Shown: piece by piece, positions 59,901-64,000 of the stretch
Position numbering within the stretch: the first letter of the stretch is position 1
Layout of the letters: each line of letters begins with the position of its first letter
Source: Bacillota bacterium
GTDB lineage: Bacteria; Bacillota; DSM-12270; Thermacetogeniales; Thermacetogeniaceae
Direction: 5' to 3'
NCBI GenBank assembly: GCA_013177945.1
Contig: JABLXW010000016.1
Location: 50,021 to 114,020, forward strand
DNA: 64,000 nt
The notes under the pieces: model-generated
The model's input: only the letters and a program-made list of their open reading frames with translations
What the model was told of the DNA's origin: nothing
Database searches by the model: none
Program-made: the position numbers and the translations under genes

Positions 59901-62135
59901 GGTCCGTATGTGCTGCAATCCCTTCTCATGGCCTTGGAGCGGTGGTTTCTGGAGTTTGCGGAGGCTCACCCAGACAAATTGGATGAAGTCCTCCTGAGCA
60001 TTCTGAAACAGAGCAACTCTGCCGCGCTCACGGCGGTGGTCGCAAGCATCGCAACCGCCCATCCCCATGCGTCCGGTGAAACTCTTTTGGTCTTGCTCCG
60101 ATCGAGAGAATGCATCTTGCTCGATCGGCAACGGCTTGCGAGTGAATCTCAGGCTCCTTCCCGGATAGCAGGTTTGCTACCTCAACTGGATGCCAGAAAA
60201 AAGATCTACGAAACGGAGCGGAAGGAAGCGGATGCATTTCCTCATCGGCGTTGGGATCTGGAGCATGCAATTCTAAATCTGCAATTAGGGCCCTTAGCTC
60301 CGCAGGTCTACAGAATCATAGATGAACACCGTGCTGCGATGCCACCGCTTGCGGAGCAGTACGAGAGCGACCGAATCTGGAGACTGGCGCTTCATCGAAT
60401 GGACTTGCGCCAATACGGCGTAGCCGAGAACGAAGTCAAGGCCTCTGATCCCCCAAGGAAGCCAACTTCTTCTGAAAAAACTGGCCGACAGTTCATTCGC
60501 TTAGCTCTCAAGGAGCCTGAGTCTGATCTCAAGAAGATGGTGGACGAAAGCAACGCCCAGAGGCAGTCCGTCAATGCCAGGTTCGACCTGCTGATGTGGG
60601 GGCTTAAAACTTTCAACTACGAAAAAGCTGCTAATTATGATCCCACCCAGTGGTGGCAGAGATTGCAAGAGGCTCGTTCCATCATCGTCGAAGGTGACGG
60701 TGGTGAAGATTACGACCTGGGTCGAGGTGGTCCAGGCGTCGTTGCCGCTGTCTGCGTTCGTGACCACTGGAATGAAATGTCGGAGGATGAGCGGAGCTGG
60801 TGCGTGGATGTTGTTTGCTCAGAGATAGAACGAGAATCAGACCAGTGGAATCACCTTGCACGTGTGCAACGAAACAGCATGTCTGCCGACCGGCCGTGTG
60901 CGTGGGTACTACCTCTGCTTCTGGGAAAGGACCTGAATACTGCCCAAATGGACCGAGTTCGGCGCGCACTCGTAATAGCCCTAACTCATGCAGTTGATGA
61001 AGTCCGCTGGTATGCGGCATTAGGTATCGGCAAGCATCTCTGGGCGGTCGATCGTGATTTAACCCTACGTTGTGTAAACGCACTTGCGATGGAAGCAAAG
61101 CTGGTACAGGAGGCACTAGACGCAGAGAGAAGCAAACCGTATGCACAGCAGAGAAAACTCGACGAGATCCAGAAGGATGCTGCTGCTCTCATTCGCCAGC
61201 GGTTCTTTGAAGCCGATGGCATTGCGAATGATGCCTACACTAAGATGGACACCTCCAGTTGGTTTGGAGCCGAGGCCAACAAATACATCCTTGCGATCTT
61301 CGAGCAGGCACCTACCGAGCCTGAAGCGATTGCGGCGTTCGAGCGGCTTGCATCCACGCTTGTCGAATGGTGGGATTCGGATGACGATAGGCGCCGAGAT
61401 CGATACGCAGAGCGTCTAGAAAGGGATTATGAGACAGAGGACACCCTGACCAATTTGCTTGAGGAATTCTTACTCCGCACCCCAGCTGACAGCGCATTAA
61501 GCATCGTAAGGCCTATTGTTGATGCCATCGATCGTCATCCGGACAAAGTCTATTGGATTCTACTTGGATTGATCGCTGCTGAAGATCGCCAACCAAATAC
61601 CCCGCAGTTCTGGTCACTCTGGGAGCAGTTTGCAGGCGGCGTGCGGCGGGCAACCTGGCTTTCAAGGATCGATGATGAGTATGCAAGAGGAACGGAAATG
61701 GTATCGGCTATTTTTCTCGGAACGTGGTGGAAAGAGGGGGTTCGCCACTGGCGAAGCCTGGAAGGACACGCAGGAAATGTCCACTCCTTATTCGAGGGCT
61801 TACCGCCGTCTTCAACGGTTTTGCATAGCTACCTTAAGTTCCTGTACCACGTCGGAGAGCAATCGCTTCCCGAAGCACTTATGCGCGTCGCCAAGCGTCT
61901 CCAGCAAGGAGATCCACGGAAGATGTTGATGAAAGGGGACACTATCTTACTGCTGGAAGTTTTACTCCAGCGATACGTCTACGGCAGACCCCTCGAACTG
62001 AAGCGTCAAAGGCACCTGCGGGAAGCCGTCCTCTTTCTGCTCGACTTGCTGGTAGAGCACGGTTCATCTGCCGCATTCCGAATGCGGGATGACTTCGTAA
62101 CACCCATCCCGACTCCGAGTTCTTCACATGGCTGA
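56952..62135 (+). CDS. very large STAND-like NTPase with nuclease-like N-terminus (Avs-like defence protein)
   Basis: One intact gene of 1727 residues. The N-terminus (about 30-190) looks like a PD-(D/E)xK nuclease: Glu40 in FFEQHVVAYW, Asp80-Asp81 in HTDDFLIV and QVK at 99-101 (LAGQVKR), as in DUF4297/Cap4-type domains. A P-loop follows, GPAGIGKS (340-347), with a Walker B-like VLLVESVERLLE near 402-413 and TCRDYS near 439, then a winged-helix region. The remaining 1100 residues are helical and HEAT/TPR-like. This order, effector, STAND NTPase, long sensor, is that of Avs proteins that detect phage proteins. It lies between a broken helicase and a broken methylase, yet has no frameshift. I know no close named relative. 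Confidence 0.6.
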   Translation: MGKETEGKTPHTVADRKTGALNVGRVSSPASTSGAGTFFEQHVVAYWLAQLLVRAIPPILLDCLVVEVHLQTAHLGWHTDDFLIVGQTGSGERRKLAGQVKRTFTVSAADAECKKAMQDFWGDFQNSDLFSPDTDRFALVTQRGTNTLLEHFSGLLDCARASRDASDFEHRLAAPGFVSKKAAQYCEEIQKIIGEVEGRSLSAAELWPFLRVLHVLSLDLCTDTRQTEANIKYLLAYTASEHDALEAAEATWNALLQEASRGMSSARSFRYEDLPENLRQRHSPIGVNEHRALQALKEHSALILDGIRSTIGKDLHLGRPRLVQQVIEQLECTQVVLISGPAGIGKSVIAKDVISILSRDHFTFSFRAEEFARPHLDEALQSSQIPANGKKLQAILASQARKVLLVESVERLLEKLPRDAFFDLLVLVAQDKSWRLLLTCRDYSTDLVRSALLQRAGFGHSVVKVPPLDDEELGKVKAEYPTLARPLDNAALREMLRNPYFLDKALQINWSAERALPQSEWELRALFWREIVRAEDRSTGGMPRRRSDAFVQIALRRAQRLSPYADCGDLDPQVVSALRNDSLIVSHPESDVLVAPAHDVLEDWAILYWIEEQYVRHKDAVQDFAAAIGTHPAVRRAYRKWVAELVQRNCAGSDTLFRVAVSNSDLPNHFRDDTLVSLLRSPYATDFLESHNKELLANNKQLLRRVIHLLRVACVTAPDWLETLVPPASLFNIPDGPAWACVLKLILKHLYSFGSEDRLLLLGLIEDWARGVTWKNPYPDGAESVAAIAHWLLPGFDDYRAEAERKRTLQVIAKIPKADPERFTALLQGRCSDDERGRLAQELRQIIFEDLEGMPAARDMPELVVSVAKEYLLCSEADISREWRYSIDLYLEPVLGIKRQRSFDFFPASAYRGPFLSLLRYHPQQGLNFIIDVFNHSAKWYAHPRVPCDIEPPFEITLSFPDGTIRKQWCNARLWNLYRGTSVGPYVLQSLLMALERWFLEFAEAHPDKLDEVLLSILKQSNSAALTAVVASIATAHPHASGETLLVLLRSRECILLDRQRLASESQAPSRIAGLLPQLDARKKIYETERKEADAFPHRRWDLEHAILNLQLGPLAPQVYRIIDEHRAAMPPLAEQYESDRIWRLALHRMDLRQYGVAENEVKASDPPRKPTSSEKTGRQFIRLALKEPESDLKKMVDESNAQRQSVNARFDLLMWGLKTFNYEKAANYDPTQWWQRLQEARSIIVEGDGGEDYDLGRGGPGVVAAVCVRDHWNEMSEDERSWCVDVVCSEIERESDQWNHLARVQRNSMSADRPCAWVLPLLLGKDLNTAQMDRVRRALVIALTHAVDEVRWYAALGIGKHLWAVDRDLTLRCVNALAMEAKLVQEALDAERSKPYAQQRKLDEIQKDAAALIRQRFFEADGIANDAYTKMDTSSWFGAEANKYILAIFEQAPTEPEAIAAFERLASTLVEWWDSDDDRRRDRYAERLERDYETEDTLTNLLEEFLLRTPADSALSIVRPIVDAIDRHPDKVYWILLGLIAAEDRQPNTPQFWSLWEQFAGGVRRATWLSRIDDEYARGTEMVSAIFLGTWWKEGVRHWRSLEGHAGNVHSLFEGLPPSSTVLHSYLKFLYHVGEQSLPEALMRVAKRLQQGDPRKMLMKGDTILLLEVLLQRYVYGRPLELKRQRHLREAVLFLLDLLVEHGSSAAFRMRDDFVTPIPTPSSSHG

Positions 62136-62218
62136 CAAGCAGGAGATTATGAACGTCACGAGTAAAATAACCGCTCGTGCAAATCGAGCGAAGGGGTTTC
62201 CACGGGAGGATGGTGGTT

Positions 62219-63290
62219 ATGGACCGACAGAGCGTACGCCGCCTTATCGAAACCGATGAGATGCCCATCCGTATCATCTCCGAGTATTCGCGCCGGGACC
62301 AGAACGTGAAGAAAGGGCACCTGCACACCCTCCACGTGTGGTGGGCTACTCGCCCTGGCCGCCTGCCGGGCGGTGCTGATGGCCACGCTCCTGCCCGATC
62401 CCGCGGACGAGCGCTGTCCGGAAACGTTACGCCGGGAAACCCAGGAAGCTTTGAAGCCGTTCACCGGTCGGGATCTTTCCGACCCGGTGGCGCTGCGACA
62501 AACACTCTTGGATTTCATCGGCCATTTCGCTGCCTGGGAGAACTCCACCAATCGAACCTTTGTGGAAACTGCCCGTCGGCTGGTGCGCGCGGCCCATCCG
62601 GAGGGCCCGCCCCTGGTGGTGGACCCCTTCGCCGGCATCGGCTCCATCCCCTTTGAGGCCCTGCGCATCGGGGCCGACGCCTTTGCGGGCGATCTCAACC
62701 CCGTGGCGGTCTTGCTCAACAAGGTGGCCCTGGAGTACCTTCCGACTTACGGCCAGCGGCTGGCCGAAACCGTCCGTAAGTGGGGCGAGTGGGTACGGGA
62801 GCGGGTGGCCGAAGAACTGCAGGAGTTTTATCCCAAGGAGCCAGACGGCTCGATTCCCCTGGCCTATCTCTGGGCACGGACGATCCGCTGCGAAGGACCA
62901 GGCTGCGGGGCCGAGGTGCCCCTGGTGGGGCTCCTTTGGCTCTCCCGCAAGGAGAAGCAGCGGGTGGCGCTGCGCTATCGGGGGGACAAGGCGCGAAAGC
63001 AGGTGGTCTTTGAGCTCTTTGAGCCCAAAGCGGAAAGCGAGGTGCAGCCACCCATCGTGAGGCGTTTCTCCGCCACCTGCCCGGTGTGCGGCTACACAAC
63101 CCCCTACAAGCGGGTGCGGGAGCAGATCCGAGCCAAAAGGGGCGGGACGAAGGACGCCCGGATGATCGCCGTCATCACCCTGAGGCCCGATGGAAGCCGG
63201 AGTTTCCGGCTGGCGACGGACGAGGACTTAGCCGTTGCCCAACGGGCCACTGAGGAACTCGCCCGAAGGGAGGCTCGCTTCGGCTCCTAA
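62219..63290 (+). pseudogene. DUF1156-type DNA methyltransferase, frameshifted and C-terminally truncated
   Basis: The N-terminus (RRLIETDEMPIRIISEYSRR then HLHTLHVWWA) is that of the large DUF1156 adenine methylases. At about 62355 one C is missing; the true frame continues as AACRAVLMATLLPDPADERC from the frame containing 62373. The SAM site VVDPFAGIGSIPFEALR and a zinc-like CEGPGCG...CPVCGY pair follow. The gene then ends at FGS-stop after about 355 residues, while relatives are 900 or longer, so the catalytic motif IV part is lost. The end coincides with the start of the helicase tail at 63281. ATG 62219 follows GGGAGG at 9 bases. Confidence 0.7.
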
Positions 63291-64000
63291 ACGTGTCCGT
63301 GTCTCGGGCCCGGGCCAAACTGGTGATCTTGGCCAATATGGATTATCTCGAAAACCGGTTGGCGCAAAGTTCGGTACATCGACAGTTGTTTCAGTACGTA
63401 CGAGACAAGGGAGCAGTGCTCCGAGGGGATGAGTTGGCCCGGTTCCTGGTAGGAAGGCGCCTTGCCAGTGCCCGCGCTGAGCTGTACTGGCCGGAGGTCG
63501 GGAAAGCCCAGAAAGCCTTCACAGGAGAGTTGGAAGCGGCCCGCGAACAGGTAACGCTGGGGCTCGAGCCCGAGGTCCTGCGTGAGCCGAGGCTGCGAGA
63601 ATTGTTGGAGCGTATGCCGAGAAGGGGCGTACGGGTAACGCTAGCCGTACCGGTGGGCAGGGAGAGTCGGGTACGGGATTTTCTGGGCTGCACGTGGCCG
63701 GACGTCGTACAGCAGGGGTTCGTGCCCTGCCCTATGACACAGGAAACTCATACATGGCGCCTTAGCCGCCACCTAGCCATAAAAAGGGGCACTGTCGGGG
63801 GGCAGGGGCAGTTTCCTGGGCAACTGCGCAACCATTGGTCGGAGTCTTTTTCACGGTTGCTGCGAGGTGACCACACAGTGCTGACGCATGAACAAAAGAC
63901 CCCACACCAATCCAGCGATTGGGGGCACGGGAAAGAAAATTTCGTTGCAAATGGGGGTGGACAGTGCACAGGGCGATATGTAATAATAGGGTGGGATAAA
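63281..64000 (+). pseudogene. tail of an SF1 helicase with a possible PLD-like domain (runs off the window)
   Basis: In the frame of 63293 the text opens RLLNVSVSRARAKLVILAN, the motif VI region of superfamily 1 helicases (AAA_12 type: RLLNVALSRAR). Then about 130 residues follow that resemble the PLD-like tail of defence helicases (RRLASARAELYWPEV, RGVRVTLAV). The frame stays open to base 64000, but after about 63740 the sequence loses likeness to this protein. No start codon or helicase motifs I-V are present, so it is a fragment joined to the methylase by a deletion. Confidence 0.5.

Overview
The window looks like a GC-rich chromosome segment of an anaerobic, spore-former-type Firmicute (Clostridia; the Moorella, Desulfotomaculum or Thermacetogenium kind is my best guess). 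Reasons: futalosine menaquinone genes, a SigH gene next to a tRNA cluster, a Cys T-box, a SAM-I riboswitch, an Amj-type lipid II flippase, a double-cubane-cluster protein, strong GGAGG ribosome binding sites and many GTG/TTG starts. No rRNA and no CRISPR array were seen.

Layout. 1-6700: mqnA (cut by the window edge)-mqnC, a methyltransferase, superoxide dismutase and a GT28 glycosyltransferase on the minus strand, a DedA-like protein and an unrecognised HTH/zinc protein. 6789-10811: four-gene drug or metal efflux operon (HlyD, two ABC ATPases, ABC-2 permease). 10821-15082: copper operon with csoR, a palindromic operator, copA, an isoprenylcysteine-methyltransferase-like protein and Cys/His-rich small proteins. 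15095-31680: a sulfur amino acid superlocus. It starts with a SAM riboswitch whose terminator is followed directly by a group II intron and then metX-metW. It continues with a YezD-like protein, cysK, a sulfonate-type ABC importer, a second cysK, a QueG-like Fe-S protein, metY, an AT-rich solitary DNA methyltransferase, an Rrf2 regulator, and iscS-iscU. 31830-36026: double-cubane protein, MNT-HEPN pair, amj, DUF169. 36285-38914: cadC-cadA cadmium/zinc efflux. cadA has an in-frame UGA exactly where the first Cys of the CxxC metal site should be, followed by a SECIS-like hairpin. 38944-41091: a decayed PIN toxin pair, an AraC tail and a TDT-family transporter. 41402-49437: ThiF plus cysteine desulfurase, a Cys T-box with cysE-cysS, thyX, rlmB, a YacP-like NYN protein and sigH.

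49518-49969: four tRNAs (Thr, Tyr, fMet, Thr) with promoter and terminator. From there to the end is an accessory island. It opens with the tail of a tyrosine recombinase just past the last tRNA, which suggests integration at tRNA-Thr. It then holds several decayed genes (two Ada-like zinc domains, a NUDIX hydrolase), an intact transglutaminase-like secreted protein and an intact NERD protein. A broken DISARM-like set follows: an SNF2-DUF3883 helicase split by two -1 frameshifts, a frameshifted and truncated DUF1156-type methyltransferase, and the tail of an SF1 helicase. In the middle sits one large intact gene (1727 residues) with a nuclease-like N-terminus and a STAND-type NTPase, laid out like Avs defence proteins.

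Most interesting points: the candidate selenocysteine P-type ATPase, the riboswitch/group II intron/metX arrangement, and the large STAND protein standing intact in a ruined defence island.
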